Below, one piece after another: positions 22,523 through 34,500 of a DNA stretch of 52,990 nt (the stretch's first letter is position 1; every line of letters starts with the position of its first letter). This DNA is from Chromera velia. Taxonomy: Eukaryota; Sar; Chromeraceae. The notes under the pieces are model-generated. The model was not told the origin of the DNA. It did no database searches and saw only the letters and a list, made by a program, of their open reading frames with translations. Made by a program: the position numbers and the translations under genes. The stretch is taken from positions 1 through 52,990 of the forward strand of contig JAHBMJ010005693.1 in assembly GCA_018398765.1 (NCBI GenBank), in the 5' to 3' direction.

Positions 22523-25500
22523 AGCGCTCTCTCTGCAGAAGACGGAGCGCCAGAGAGCAAAAGAGAGAGAACGTTCGCGGCGTCACAGCCAATGCCGATG
22601 GACTTGTAGAACGGCTGCATGCACGTAGCGAAGTAGATGGCGGCGTCCAAAGCATCCTCCAAAGCCAGAAACTCTGCGCGAGTTGTGGAACGAGCCACGC
22701 GCGGTTGTCGGCGGCTTTTGTGCATTAGAGGGAAGCCGTTGATGAACAGAATTCAAGCCGACTGGGGGTGGGGGGACGCAGCGTTGCCGAAGGAGGCGTC
22801 TCCATGCATAATGCCTGTCAGCTCGTCAGGGGAATTAGAAGCATGGATATGGATGCCGAGGGAGGAGTTGGTGCGCAAGTACCTGAGAGTCTGGAGAAGG
22901 AGTCGGAATGCGCGCTCGGTGGGGGCCGCCATGAATCTGGAGAGGTAGGAGTGTGCTAAGGCCACGTCCGGTCGAGTACAATTGGCGACGTACCCAACCT
23001 GACCAAGTAGAGTGCGAAAAAGAGAGGCCCCCCTGCTGTCAAGCGGGGGGGACACGTCATCCTCATGCGTGGATCCGACTGGCAGAGGCTTGTCGGCGGG
23101 CTTGAAGGAGGAACCGATGTGCTCAGGGGGGAGAGAAAGCGAGGAGATGTAGTCGGTCTGATGCGTGAACACCCCATCAGTTGTGACCTCAAACTGGACG
23201 CCAACGAATCGCCCCTCAGTGAGCTCAGTGTAATCGCCACAGGTGATGAAGTCCTTCAGCAGGTCAACGAGGGAAGCGGCATCCTCTCCGATACCCAGAA
23301 TGAGGAGATCATCAACGTAGGTCGCAACGATGCCGCGAAGCTCGCCGTCTTTGTCGCGAAGGAAAGAGACTAGTAGTCTATCCAAGCTCTGTTAGCTTAG
23401 AGGCGAGAAAATCCTCAAAGACCCGACCGGCATCGGGAAGGCCGTAAACAGCCTTCTGGAGGACCCACAAGTACTGCCCGTGGTCGGGGTGATCGGAGGG
23501 GGGGATGGCAGCCAGAGGGGGACGATCTGCTGGAAGCGGGGCTTGGAGATATGCTTGTACGATGTCCGCTTTCTGAAGTGACAAAGGCACTCCCCGACGC
23601 TTGCAAGCATCCAGGGCAAGCTGGAGGACACACCGGACAGCGTCGGGAGGGCAGAGATGAGTGGTGACAACGAGGCCGTCTCTCAAAACCCTGTTGCCGA
23701 GAATGACGGTGCGGGTCTTGAAGCCACGAGAGCCATCATCCTTCAGCTTGGAGGTGCATACACACATGAGAGGCACACGAGGGACATCGGCAGGCACTTC
23801 TGAAATGATGCGTCTCTGATACACTTCGCGAGTCAGCCAGCCTTCATCCTCTTTGCGGTCGGCAAAACACACAAGCTCTTTTTCAGAACTAGAAAGATGT
23901 TTTAGGCTGACTGGCTGGTGAGTGGTGGCTGCATGAACGGACGTCTCAACAGAAGAGAGGAAAGCCACGGCAGATGCAACGGTAGGGTCACGCTCAAACG
24001 CACCAGGGTACTGCCCAAACGAACAACCTTGCACACCAGAAGAGAGAGCAGAACAAACGGAAGAAGGGAGACGGAAGCCCCGACCACCTCTGCAAGAATC
24101 CATCTCAAAACCAGAAGCGACCACCTTATCGTGCGAGAGCTCCACCAATTCCGCCTCTCTCTTCTTCGCTCGAGTGTCATAGGTGACGTAAGCACCGCCA
24201 GAGCTGTAGTAGCCTAGAGCCCACTGCCGACGGGACAACACACAATGCTGGTATATCCCCCAGGCGTGCACCTCGTACTTGATGGTGTCCGAATCATAAA
24301 GGCCTGGAAGAACACGGCGAATTTCTCCTACCCATAGAAGGCCGGCTTCGGGAGACCGACCAACAATCATCGTGCCTAGCTGTAGAGGACCAGGCGGCAC
24401 AGACAAAGGGGAAAGGGAAGGAGAGAAAGGGTTCTCGGCACCCGAACAAGATGAAGAAGACGAAAGCACAGGCACCGATGCACTCGAATCGATGACACCA
24501 GCCACAGAAGAGCTGGGAGGAGTAGGTGAGGGCGTGGTAGTAGAAGTCATCTCCGCAGGGGGAGGAACCGCAGCGGGACAAAGCTGATGGGAGCTGGCGG
24601 TGGTGTTCTGGGGGATGCAGGAGGGGTCATTGGCTTCAATTTCATAGAAGTGGGCGTTCTCAGCTCGGACAACACGGTAAGGATACCAAACGGGGCCACA
24701 TTTGTGCTCCTGTCCAGAACGGCCTCCGCTGCCAGAGGCACCGACGTTGTACATCACAGTCTCTCCGACCGAATAGGTACGGAGAGAGGAAGGAGGAGGA
24801 GGGCGGTCGGCTGACAAGAACTGGCGAAGGCAGGGAAGCGCAGGAGGGAGGGAAGCTTCATCATGACGACTCAAAGCGCCTCGCACAGACATGCGGTTGT
24901 TGAGGCGTCTGACAGCTTCATCGACAACAGTGGGCCACTGAAAGGGGAAGAGACCTCGCTCAAGCAAAATAGAGCGGACAGACGCCAGGATGTCTCGATG
25001 CCATCTCTCGACGATGCTGTTGCCGTCTTTGTAGCCGGAAGGAGAGAAAGTGAAACGGATGCCGTGTTTTTCACAGAACTCAATGAGGGGAGCACCTGCA
25101 AACTCGGAGCCTTGGTCGCACCGAATCTCCTGAGGAATGCCGAAACGAGGCACCCAGACAGTCTCGAGGAAGGTTATGACCTCATGGGACTTAGGGTGGC
25201 CGTGGTAGCGACAGGTCAAGCCGAAGTTGTGGCAGTCCTCCACAACCGAAAGTTGGTGAGTGTGCCCAGAGTCTGAGGAGCCCAAAAACTGACTGTCCAG
25301 ATGAAGACGTGCCCCCACGTGCCCGCCACGAGTGAAAGGAACACCAGGGATTGAGAATCCCACAGGGCCTTTCACCTGGGGGCACACGAGACAGGCAGAA
25401 AGAACCACCGCCACGAACGAACGCAACCGACAGAGAGGAAAGTCGACAGAAAAGTAATGCAGTAGCTGAGCCACCACTTCTCTCAAACCTCCATGCCCAC

Positions 25501-25645
25501 AGCCACAGTGCATCAAATTCACAAGACGATAAAGCTCGGCAGGAGTGAAAGTGATACAACGCTTCGTTTGCTTGAAAGTCAATTTCCACTCGTACTGAAA
25601 AAGAGAGGAAGTGGTGGACATCTCAGCAGCAGCCGCATCAATCAT
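22357..25645 (-). pseudogene. Copia pol: integrase, reverse transcriptase, RNase H (broken)
   Basis: The long frame 25645-23378 holds an HHCC finger (LMHCGCGHGG near 25500 and ACLVCP near 25385), the integrase triad (HLDSQ near 25295, RCDQGSEF near 25110, IVERWHRD near 25000), then RT blocks FKTRTVILGN (near 23715) and QKADIVQAYLQAPL (near 23570). It stops at 23378. The adjacent frame 23385-22753 continues with YVDDLLIL (near 23310), GQVGYVANCTRPDVALAHS and the RNase H start HGDASFGNAA, so one frameshift lies near 23385. An in-frame TGA at 22755-22753 interrupts RNase H, which resumes with KSRRQPRVARSTTRAEF and ends at 22357 inside the LTR. The start ATG overlaps the stop of the upstream gag-protease frame (ATGA). 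Confidence 0.88.
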
Positions 25646-28481
25646 TTCAGCTTCCTCTTTACAAAAATCAAAAGAAGCAGAAGGAGGTCCCCTGGAGGGG
25701 CAGGGGCAGCGGACCGTACATTCTCTCCCTCGATTCCGTCACCTGGTGGGGGGGGGGGAGGCAGACCGTCAGTCNNNNNNNGGGGGGGGGGGGGAGGCAG
25801 ACCGTCAGTCCGAGACATGAAGACGGTCGGGGGGTCACGCCACAGACGACGATCGGCGTCATCATCGGACATGTTAGTGTCGGAATCGCTCTCGACGAGG
25901 TCAGGGAGGGACTCCGTCTCCGTAGTGTCACTGTAGATCTCGAGTTGTTCCAGAGGAAGGCCGTAGTAGCGCCCGAGGTCAGTCCAGGGGAGGTGGATCT
26001 CGCTGGTACCGTCGCTCGAAGGAAGAGTCATGAGGTTGGTGGCGTAGTTCATGGAAGCCTCAAGACGTTGAGCAAGGGACTTAGAGAACAAGAACGGCAC
26101 GCTCGACTGAGGAAGAACCAGGAAGGAGACGGTCTCGAGGCGGGAGACGAAGATGATGTTCTCGACGGTGATCATGCGGGAGGCGTACACAATCGCTTCG
26201 CCCTCGGCAGAAGACTCATGAGCGGTCTTCACGGCAATAGGAGGGTCCAAGATGGTCTCGCTGTACTTGATCTTGGACTGCACGGCTTCAGACCGGAGGT
26301 ATAGTTCACCAACGGCATCGACCGTGGCACCATCGTCTTTGCCGAAGTGAGGGTCGTCGATCATCTGACCGGAGGACACGGCAGGGGTCGCGAGAGACAC
26401 AGTGGCATATCGGACGTTGGCAGCCTGCTGTGCAGCCTTCAACTTCTTGAGGCACATCGCAGGGAAGTGGGCCTGTCTTGCCACACGCACACGTAGTTGN
26501 GGGCAGCGGACCGTACATTCTCTCCCTCGATTCCGTCACCTGGTGGGGGGGGGGGAGGCAGACCGTCAGTCCGAGACATGAAGACGGTCGGGGGGTCACG
26601 CCACAGACGACGATCGGCGTCATCATCGGACATGTTAGTGTCGGAATCGCTCTCGACGAGGTCAGGGAGGGACTCCGTCTCCGTAGTGTCACTGTAGATC
26701 TCGAGTTGTTCCAGAGGAAGGCCGTAGTAGCGCCCGAGGTCAGTCCAGGGGAGGTGGATCTCGCTGGTACCGTCGCTCGAAGGAAGAGTCATGAGGTTGG
26801 TGGCGTAGTTCATGGAAGCCTCAAGACGTTGAGCAAGGGACTTAGAGAACAAGAACGGCACGCTCGACTGAGGAAGAACCAGGAAGGAGACGGTCTCGAG
26901 GCGGGAGACGAAGATGATGTTCTCGACGGTGATCATGCGGGAGGCGTACACAATCGCTTCGCCCTCGGCAGAAGACTCATGAGCGGTCTTCACGGCAATA
27001 GGAGGGTCCAAGATGGTCTCGCTGTACTTGATCTTGGACTGCACGGCTTCAGACCGGAGGTATAGTTCACCAACGGCATCGACCGTGGCACCATCGTCTT
27101 TGCCGAAGTGAGGGTCGTCGATCATCTGACCGGAGGACACGGCAGGGGTCGCGAGAGACACAGTGGCATATCGGACGTTGGCAGCCTGCTGTGCAGCCTT
27201 CAACTTCTTGAGGCACATCGCAGGGAAGTGGGCCTGTCTTGCCACACGCACACGTAGTTGAGGCAGCAGGACAGGAGGAGCGATCATGAGGAGACCCTCC
27301 ACAGTTGATATACTTGGTGTGCTTCCCCCACTCATGGACGATTCCACAAAAGACACAGAGCTTGTCCTTGGGCTTCTCCTTCTCGCCATCCTTCTTCTTG
27401 CCCTTGCCCTTCGATGACGCCGGAGTAGAAGAGGACTTGGAGGGCTGGGAGGCGTGCACGGTCGGGAGTGAAGAGAACCAAATGGATGCAGATGGGGCCT
27501 GAGAGAGCACCGTCTGCTCATGCCTCCGCAAGCAGTTGAAGAGGCCGGTGGGGGTGAAGTCCATGTTGTTGGTGAGGACAAAACGCTTCGCTGACCCCTC
27601 TGCGGGCAGTGCTTCCAGCAAGATGGAGTACTCGAGTGGGAAGAAAGCAGGGGTACCGAAGGCGAGTGCAGGGACAAGACGCTGAAGAGCGCCAAGCACT
27701 TGGACAGCACGACCGAAGAAGGAGATGACCATGTCCTTGGCAGTCGGACGGAGGTTCTTCACATCCTGCCAGCGGAGACGTATACGTTGCTCATACGGAC
27801 CGAGGTAGAGGGACTCAAGCTCCATGAAGAGCCACTGAGGGTTTGTCGAGTCCGTTACCCACAACGGCTTCACCCTCAGGATATCACGGACCTCCACTGT
27901 CACCTTGTTCCGGATGAGGATGGCCAAGTCAACTGGGCCGAAGGTGTCCGGACCGTCAATCGCTTGCACCTCCTGGGAGGCTGCAAGGACGTCTTGTTTC
28001 CATTTTTCGATATCCACGCCAGTCTTGCCGGTGAAGACGGGGACCTCGGCAATCGCCTGCTTGGCCAGGTCGCTGCGTCGAGACATAACCACAGAAGGCC
28101 TGGCAGGAGGGGGTATCGCTCCCGGCACCGGGGTGGCATAGTTAGTGGGAACACCCTGAGGTCCTGGCCAGCCAAACGGAGACGGCGGTCCGTGCACGGT
28201 GTGGATGGGGACAGCCTGGGGGCCTGGACCACCAAGTGGAGGCGAGTGAGAGGAGGGTCTTGAGGAGGTTGTGCAGGAGGCGGAGGAGTCTCCTGAGCCG
28301 CGTAATGTCCAAACGAAGGGGCAGGCGACTGGCCACCGTCCTGGTGAGTGACATCTGCAGCAGCCGCAGAGGCAGCAGCGAGAGCAGGTGTGGAAGCAAA
28401 GCCGAAGCTGAGTAACGGAGCCCCTGCCGAGTTGGCACGAGGGCGAGACACTGCAGGGGTGTGCGTACCTTGAGTGTCCAT
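25642..28481 (-). pseudogene. Copia gag-protease (frameshifted; assembly-disturbed)
   Basis: The likely start is the ATG at 28481 (MDTQGTHTPAV), followed by an Ala/Pro-rich N-terminus. The frame shifts near 28250 into one with the gag core (WKQDVLAASQEVQAIDGPDT, LYLGPYEQRIRLRWQDVKNL). Cys-rich sequence follows: CVFCGIVHEWGKH, then CACGKTG, where a one-base shift near 27245 splits a CCHC-like knuckle whose remainder (HFPAMCLKKL) is in the next frame. A DDGATVDAVGELYL segment resembles a retropepsin active site. The frame ends KRKLK-stop at 25642. The segment 25783-26499 is a second copy of 26546-27260 next to N runs and is probably an assembly duplicate. Sequencing error in G runs could explain some shifts. 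Confidence 0.75.
25775..26572. other. Scaffold gaps with a duplicated contig end (likely artefact)
   Basis: Seven N at 25775-25781 and one N at 26500 flank 25782-26499, which repeats 26546-27260 essentially base for base. The 70-odd bases before the first gap repeat 26501-26572. Both breaks fall at a run of 11-12 G. The simplest reading is that overlapping contigs were placed in series instead of merged, so about 0.8 kb here is not real sequence. Confidence 0.8.
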
Positions 28482-28535
28482 CGGGTAGACGCGTGGCCAA
28501 AGAGAAGGATCACCGTTCGAACCCGGGAGAAGAAA

Positions 28536-28545
28536 GCCGGTACCA
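28536..28545 (-). other. Primer-binding site of element A
   Basis: On the minus strand TGGTACCGGC starts at the first base after the 5' LTR, the position and TGG start expected for pairing with the CCA end of a tRNA. The matching tRNA was not identified; it is not the common initiator-Met type TGGTATCAGAGC. Confidence 0.6.
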
Positions 28546-28823
28546 CAAGAAGTTCAGTAGCTAGGCAACAGATGCTATCAGAGACTAGGAAGCTAGCTGT
28601 TGAGCGACTGAAGATCAAGAATCGATAGAGACTACAAGAAGACAGAAGTCCGAAGTCTCAAAGAAGGAATAGAAACTGAATGACAAGAGCCAGAGGCTGC
28701 TCTTGAATCGAGATCAACATGAAGAGAACACGAGTAACACGTTTGATTGAGCAATCGAATGACTTGCGTGCTGCGCTATGCATGACGGAATGACAAGACC
28801 CCGGAAAGTGCTTTTGCATGGGG
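28546..28823 (-). repeat. 5' LTR of copia element A
   Basis: 278-bp partner of 22245-22522. In element orientation it should carry the promoter. No TATA box was assigned. Confidence 0.88.
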
Positions 28824-29740
28824 CCAGATTGAAATGTCTGTGTGCCATGGATGGTCGACTTTGGTCTGAAAAGGGAGAAAGACACGTCAAGAGTAAAGAG
28901 GGCAAGCTTAAGCAACACTTGGAGACGTGAAGCAACATTTGACGCCAAAATTGATTCACGTGCGAACGCATGGATCCGGTTGGGCCACACAAAACACAGC
29001 ACTGATCGCAGTAAATGCATGCGCGGGAAGAAAAAAAGGAGCCGCTAAACCGAACGAGAAAAATTGGCGCGCAGTCGGCACCGGACACAAAACGCAGTCA
29101 ATACGGCGCACCAAGCACTAAAAATGCATGGATGGACGCCGATAGGAAGAAAAAAGGTCAGGCAACCTGAGAGAACATTACGTAATGGTAGTTTCATTCA
29201 TAAGGGGTTTTCCTAATTGTTACGGCAAGCTCCACTGAAGTTAGTTCACCGTGTGCACAAATCGGACTAGCGGGTGAAGGGGCAGCGCCGGGCAATCAGT
29301 AGAGCTAGTGCTTGAGAAAGCGCGGGCATAAGGGTCAGATGTCAGGCCGTCCGCTATGGCGTCACCCACATCCTGAGGTTTCATGAAAAAAGAATTAATT
29401 CAGAAATACAGAAGCATGCATGTACGCAAGTCAATGCATGGAAAGAATAAGATTGATTAAGATTGAAATAAAACAATACGAAAGAAACAAGGAGGTCTGA
29501 TGGACAGATTCCTCCACGTACGTTAAGCTTGATAAGTGAAGTCGTATGGTAAGTGACACTGTCCTCACTTTAGTTCCTAAGAGCGTGACACTAATAATCT
29601 TACGTTTTTCAATAAAAAGATTCATAAAATATAAAACAAGTGGGTGTTCTTTTTCAGAACTCCATATTTCTCAATAAATTCAGTAACAGAAAGTATGCCG
29701 AAGTCGCATGGTACAAGCCCTATAAGCCCTGCTTCAATGC
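28824..29740. other. Spacer between copia elements A and B, no gene seen
   Basis: Mixed then AT-rich sequence with only short frames. One minus-strand frame entering the LTR of element A is a chance or promoter-proximal frame. Nothing recognisable was found. Confidence 0.5.
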
Positions 29741-30245
29741 TGTGAGAGAAAGTGTATGCGGGGCGGCGTGTTGAGGCGCGCTGGGCGGGCCGCGCGGACC
29801 TTTAGTGGGCCAAGGCCTGCATGCGTACATCAAACTGAATGCGTCATTCTTTCAAATTGTTCAGACTCAAATTGAGTACATGCGTCAGGGATACTTGAGT
29901 CGGGCTTGAATATGCTTGAATGTGAGCTCGTGTGATTGAAGGAAACTGTGAGTGCGATCAGTCTGTCAGTGGTTAAAAGTGATAGGATGGCAGTTCAATC
30001 AGTTAGACACACACTGGTACGTGGGCGTGGGTCGTGCAGTTTCTCATGTTCAACTTGAAGCAGTGACAGAATCGCTGTCAATGCACTGCCGTCTCCAGTA
30101 AATATTTTGACTGTTGCTAGAAGATAGAGTCGAGAAGACTTAAGAACTTTGCTGTCTGGTAGGTTCAGACTTTCCTGTTTGTTCTGTTCTGTTCAAGTCT
30201 ATGTATTTGGCCGTTTCCTAGCTAAGTATATAGCGTACCGTCACA
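29741..30245 (+). repeat. 5' LTR of copia element B
   Basis: 505 bp, TG...CA termini. Compared by eye with 35560-36064 it differs at about 31 sites, about 30 of them transitions, with no insertion or deletion. Confidence 0.92.
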
Positions 30246-30248
30246 ATT

Positions 30249-30258
30249 TGGTACTCCC
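30249..30258 (+). other. Primer-binding site of element B
   Basis: TGGTACTCCC begins three bases after the 5' LTR. It shares TGGTAC with the site of element A but then diverges, so the two elements probably use different tRNAs. Confidence 0.6.
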
Positions 30259-30300
30259 AGGTGGGCATTTGTTCGTCGTTTGCTTGGTTCTCTCCTGTGA

Positions 30301-31518
30301 ATGCGGAACTCGTTTGCGCCTCTTGGTTCCGACTCTCCTGTGTCTTCTGCTCATTCCTCTCCTGTTTTCGCTGCTGCATCTGCTACCATGCCTGGCAACG
30401 ATTCAGCACCAAGTACTTCTTCCGCTTCTTCCGCAGCTGCCATCAAGCTGCCAGATTTGTCGTGGGTTCCCGAGTTGAAGACGTCTCATGACTGGAAGTC
30501 TCAGGAGAAGAAAGTCTGTGTTGCTTTCGCTAAGGACTTCAAGACCTGGCGAAGATCCTTCAAGTTTACCACCAAGTTTATCATGACCTTTGTGGAGAAA
30601 GAGGAGCACGTTGTCGCCCTCTGGGTCCTTGCCCTCCTTTGTGCGTTCAAAGCCTTTCCTTCCCTTCAAGAGGAAGTTCACCTCTCTGTTGGTGAGGGAA
30701 AGGAGAAGGCAGATTTGCTGGAGACCATCTCAGTTGAGGTCACCAGGCGCAAGTCCCTTGACAAGGATACCTGGCAGGACATCTTCCTGAAGCTGGAGAG
30801 AGGGCAGCACGGGAGAGAGGACATCGTCAAGGCTATGAAGCGGTTGAAGAACACCATCCGCAAGTGTGGCACTGTGGGTTACAAGCCTGATACCGACGTT
30901 AAGCATCGTGCATTGAAGAGTATGCTCACCAAGTCCGAGTGGAACGATTCTATTGAGAAGGCCTCTCTGAAGACCGGGAACAAGGTCTCAGAGCTCACCT
31001 ACGATGAGATCCTTGTGCACGTTAACACGAAGGTCGACGCCACTGAGGATTACGAGATCACTCAACCTGTTGATGGCCGTTTGTCTTCTTCCCCCCCTAA
31101 GTGCAACCACGAGTTTGGCACTGCAGCTGATCGCTCGCAGCGTCCGAAGGGTCGAAGCAAGGGTCGTCCGGGGAAGAAGAGCAACCGGAAGGAGAAGTCT
31201 TTCCAAGGCAAGGGGGATGAGGAGTCCCAGTCTTAAGCAGCGGCGTTGGATGCTGCGAGTTCTTCCCAGACTTAGCCATGCCCTAATTGTGGTCACATGA
31301 AGCACCTCCACCCTAAAAAGGAGTGCCTGGCTGCCAACGTTCGCTGCAGCTTCGAGGGCTGCGGTATGGTTGGGCACTACATGAAGTGTTGCCCCAAGAA
31401 CCCTAAGAGGAAGCAGCAGCAAGCCAAGGCCGCAGGTGAGTACATTTCCGTGTAGAAGGAAACCATGTTCCAGCTTAGAGAGGATCGGGAGCGATCCTTC
31501 TCTGATGAGGATTTTTGA
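30301..31518 (+). pseudogene. Copia gag with two zinc knuckles, interrupted
   Basis: The ATG at 30301 opens a Ser/Ala-rich N-terminus, then a gag core (LPDLSWVPELKTSHDWKSQE, DTWQDIFLKLERGQHGREDI) and a basic RPKGRSKGRPGKKSNRKEK segment. TAA at 31234-31236 and TAG at 31273-31275 stop the frame, but the same frame continues with two cysteine knuckles (CPNCGHMKH..HPKKEC and CSFEGCGMVGHYMKCC). These belong to gag, so the stops are internal lesions. A further TAG lies at 31453-31455, and TGA at 31516-31518 ends the frame where pol begins in another frame. Confidence 0.85.
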
Positions 31519-34500
31519 AAGGCCCCTGGGCCACCCCCCTCCAGTCCCAGTCCAGCCGCTCGGGGAGGGCAGGGGTCTCGTCAAAGGCTGGAAGAGAGCG
31601 TTTTGTGAGGGTGACCTTGCGTAACGCACAGCAGAGTGGGTGGTGTAAAGAGCCAGAGTGGGAGGATGTTTGTGTTTCTGTCCCAAAAACCCCTGTCGAG
31701 TGTTTTGTTGGCATGGTAGGGGATGATGGGGAGTGCATTGCTGACTCCGGTTGCTCGTTAGGTCTTTTCACCCCTGCGTTCAAGAAGTTCGTTGTCTCTT
31801 CTGAAGACCGGTCAGTTGATTTTCGTCTCGCCTCTGATGCTGCCCCCCTCTCTTTGAGAGGGGTCAAGACAGTCCACCTTCCGTTTGAGGATGAAGGGGG
31901 GAATGTACGCATCATTCCGGAGGAAGGGTATATTGATAGGTTGATCGGTCGTGCGCTGTTGCCATGCGCGAAGAAGAAGTTGCACTTGAAGGGGAAGGAT
32001 TCGTCTGATGATGATTCCAACTCTAATTGAGTGCGTTTGCGGGACATTCATGGGAGATGGTTCCAAGCTCCCATTGATCAGACGGGCAGCGTTCCAGTGC
32101 TCCGTCTTGCTTAGAACAAAGAGGCCATTGCGGCTTCTTGTGTTTGTCCCCCTGTTTCTACGTTTCCCCTGACAGAGTTTGCTCTCTCTGGACAGTCTGA
32201 TCTATCAGAAGAGAACAAAGCGCATCTGCTCCACGTTCTGCACTCCCGTTTAGGGCATGCCACCAAGCAGCGCCTGCAGGCTACCTTGAAGAAGAAGGGG
32301 GTAGGTGTGTCGTATTCTGTTGGGGAGTGCCAAAAGGTATGAGACACGTACAAAACGTGTTGGGAAGTTAACTTTGAAATTCGACGCAGAAAGTTGAAGC
32401 GTCGAGGTTCTGCTACGGGGACGCGAAAGCATATCCCCAAGCCATGCGAGGAACCTCCAGTTGACGGAGGCGAAGAGAGGGAGCGAGAGTCCGAGGGTCC
32501 GGAGGGAAGCTTCAATGCTGACATCTACCACAATCTGAAGGACATGAAGAGGAAAGGCATCGGGGGGGTGCACTATGTGTCAGTGATCGTTGATTTCCAT
32601 AACCGGTGCAAGTCCTTCTGGTGTTATTGCTCCAAAGATCGCGTGCTGGCCCATCTGGTTGCTTGGATGCGCAGGTGGGAGAAGGCTGGGAAAAGGAAGC
32701 CAAAGATTGTCCATTTGGACAACGGAGGCGAGTTTATTTACGAACAGTATCGTTTTTTTTGTCAAAGAGAAGGCATTCACACTGAGTTTGGTCCGCCCCG
32801 CACTCCTGAAGTGCAGGCGATAGTTGAAAGAGTGAATGACGAGTTCTTTTCTCTTTTGAACAAGCTGCTTTTGCAACGTTCTCTCCCTTTTTATGTCTGG
32901 CCTGTTTTTATCCCTGGTGTTGCAAATGCGTTGAATGAGGTCGTTCATGCTTCGACTGGCCGTTCACTAAACTGTTCTTTGTTTAGTAAGAGGTCGGGTG
33001 TCCCTCCTGTTGCTACGGGGGATATTGTTCGCTTGGCAGACCCTTCTCGCCGGCAGAATTTCGTTGCTGGTGGGCCCTTTGAAAAAAGCGAGCGTGCTCT
33101 GTTTGGGGGGGTCATTAGCCCACAGTCTGTATCTGTCTTGCTTCGGCGGGGAGGACAGTGGAGAGCTCTACGTGTGTATCCGATGCACATTCAGTTGGAG
33201 TCGTGGCTGGGGGTCGAGCGAATTGACTTTGATGAAGACGGCAGGAGCGACGTAGTTGCGGAGAGGGAGAGTGATTCCGTTATTGGAAGAGGTTCGGTTT
33301 GGGTTGGTTGGGGGGAGGAGGACAATCGATCAGATGCGGAAGCTGAAATCGGGGGTGATCCTTTCGATGACTGCGTTGCAGAGCCAAGCGATCGCCTTTC
33401 CCCGTCACCTGGTGGCGTTCGTGCCCCACCCCTCCGAGGTGTTCTGGCTCATTAGTCGGGGGGTGCTCTGTTTCCTAGACAGGTTGTGAGGGAAGGGGCA
33501 AAGCAGACGTATGGCATTACTGCTGCTTGGTTGAAAGAGGGGGATGATGGTGTGTTCCATCCTGTTAAGCTTGAAAAGGTGAAACAGAAAGATATCATAG
33601 AAAGATTTGAGATCTCTCCTGATAGTCGTCTTCCCCAGTCTATTCTCGACAGACTAGCCGAGTAGGCCCCTCCGTCTCCTGATTCCTCAGACCCTCCTGT
33701 CCCTCCTGTCCCTGACAGTGAAAACCCTGTGGACGTCGATGTTGTTGCTGAGCAAGCCGCAGAGGAAGCTGCGATTGCCAAGTTTGTTAGGTGGTTTGAG
33801 ATGTCAAAGAGTCAGAGGGAGAGACATATGAGGGAGAGAAGGAAGAGAAGGAGAGAGTTGAAGGAAGCCCGCATTGCAAAAGCGTTTGACAGCCATTTGG
33901 AGATCGCATGTGCAGTGATGAAGGCTGAGAAGGCGCGAAAGCTGTTGTAGAGAGAGAATGATGCGAAAGGTCACATCATTGCCACTGAAGAAGAGGTAGC
34001 TCAGGGCTTGTTCAAAGAGCTTGCCAAGTAGTGTTTGTGCTCTGTGTCTGATCTCTCCTCTCAGACGTTGCAGACTGAGCAGGGAGTGAAAGCCGTCTCT
34101 CTCCGTTGGGTTCGAACGTGGAAGTTGAAAGACGGAAAGCGAGTTGCCAAGTCCCGTCTTATGGCAAGGAGGTTTTAGGACTCGCGTGATTGGGGAATGT
34201 TGGAGACTTACTCCAGTACAGCAGACCCTAGCCTCGCCAGAGTTACGTTTCTATGGGCAGTCTCTTGCAGACTGCAGGCCGTCAAGATGGATGTCTCGAC
34301 GGCATTTCTCCAGGCCCCTATAAAGGACGCTGTGTGGCTGCGTCTCCCTTCTAACCTCCTTGTGGAGGTCTATCCAAGACTCTATGCGGGTGTGTTCGTT
34401 TGCATCCAAAAGGCTGTATACGGCCTGAAGGACGCTCTAAAGGTGTACATCTCCTACTTCAAGAAGAAGGTGCGTTCATTGGGGTGGACTGAGATCTCGG

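Larger units (their letters stand above)
22245..28823 (-). mobile_element. Ty1/copia-like LTR retrotransposon A
   Basis: Two 278-bp direct repeats (22245-22522 and 28546-28823) differ at only about seven positions by eye. The internal region reads on the minus strand in the order gag, zinc knuckle, protease, integrase, reverse transcriptase, RNase H. Integrase before RT is the copia order. A primer-binding-site-like TGGTACCGGC starts directly at the inner edge of the right LTR (28545 downward). A purine-rich tract GCAGAGAGAGCG lies just inside the left LTR. The flanks do not show a matching target-site duplication. The copy is defective (frameshifts, one nonsense codon) and its assembly is flawed near 25775-26572. 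Confidence 0.88.

Noticed and set aside
25782-27260. Tandem duplication inside the copia gag as a biological event
   Set aside because: The copies are essentially identical and bounded by N runs at a G homopolymer, which fits an assembly error better.
28500-28550. tRNA-like 3' end (GTTCGAACCC...ACCA) beside the right LTR of element A
   Set aside because: The distance from the T-loop-like sequence to CCA is too long and no cloverleaf can be drawn; the ACCA complement is explained by the primer-binding site.
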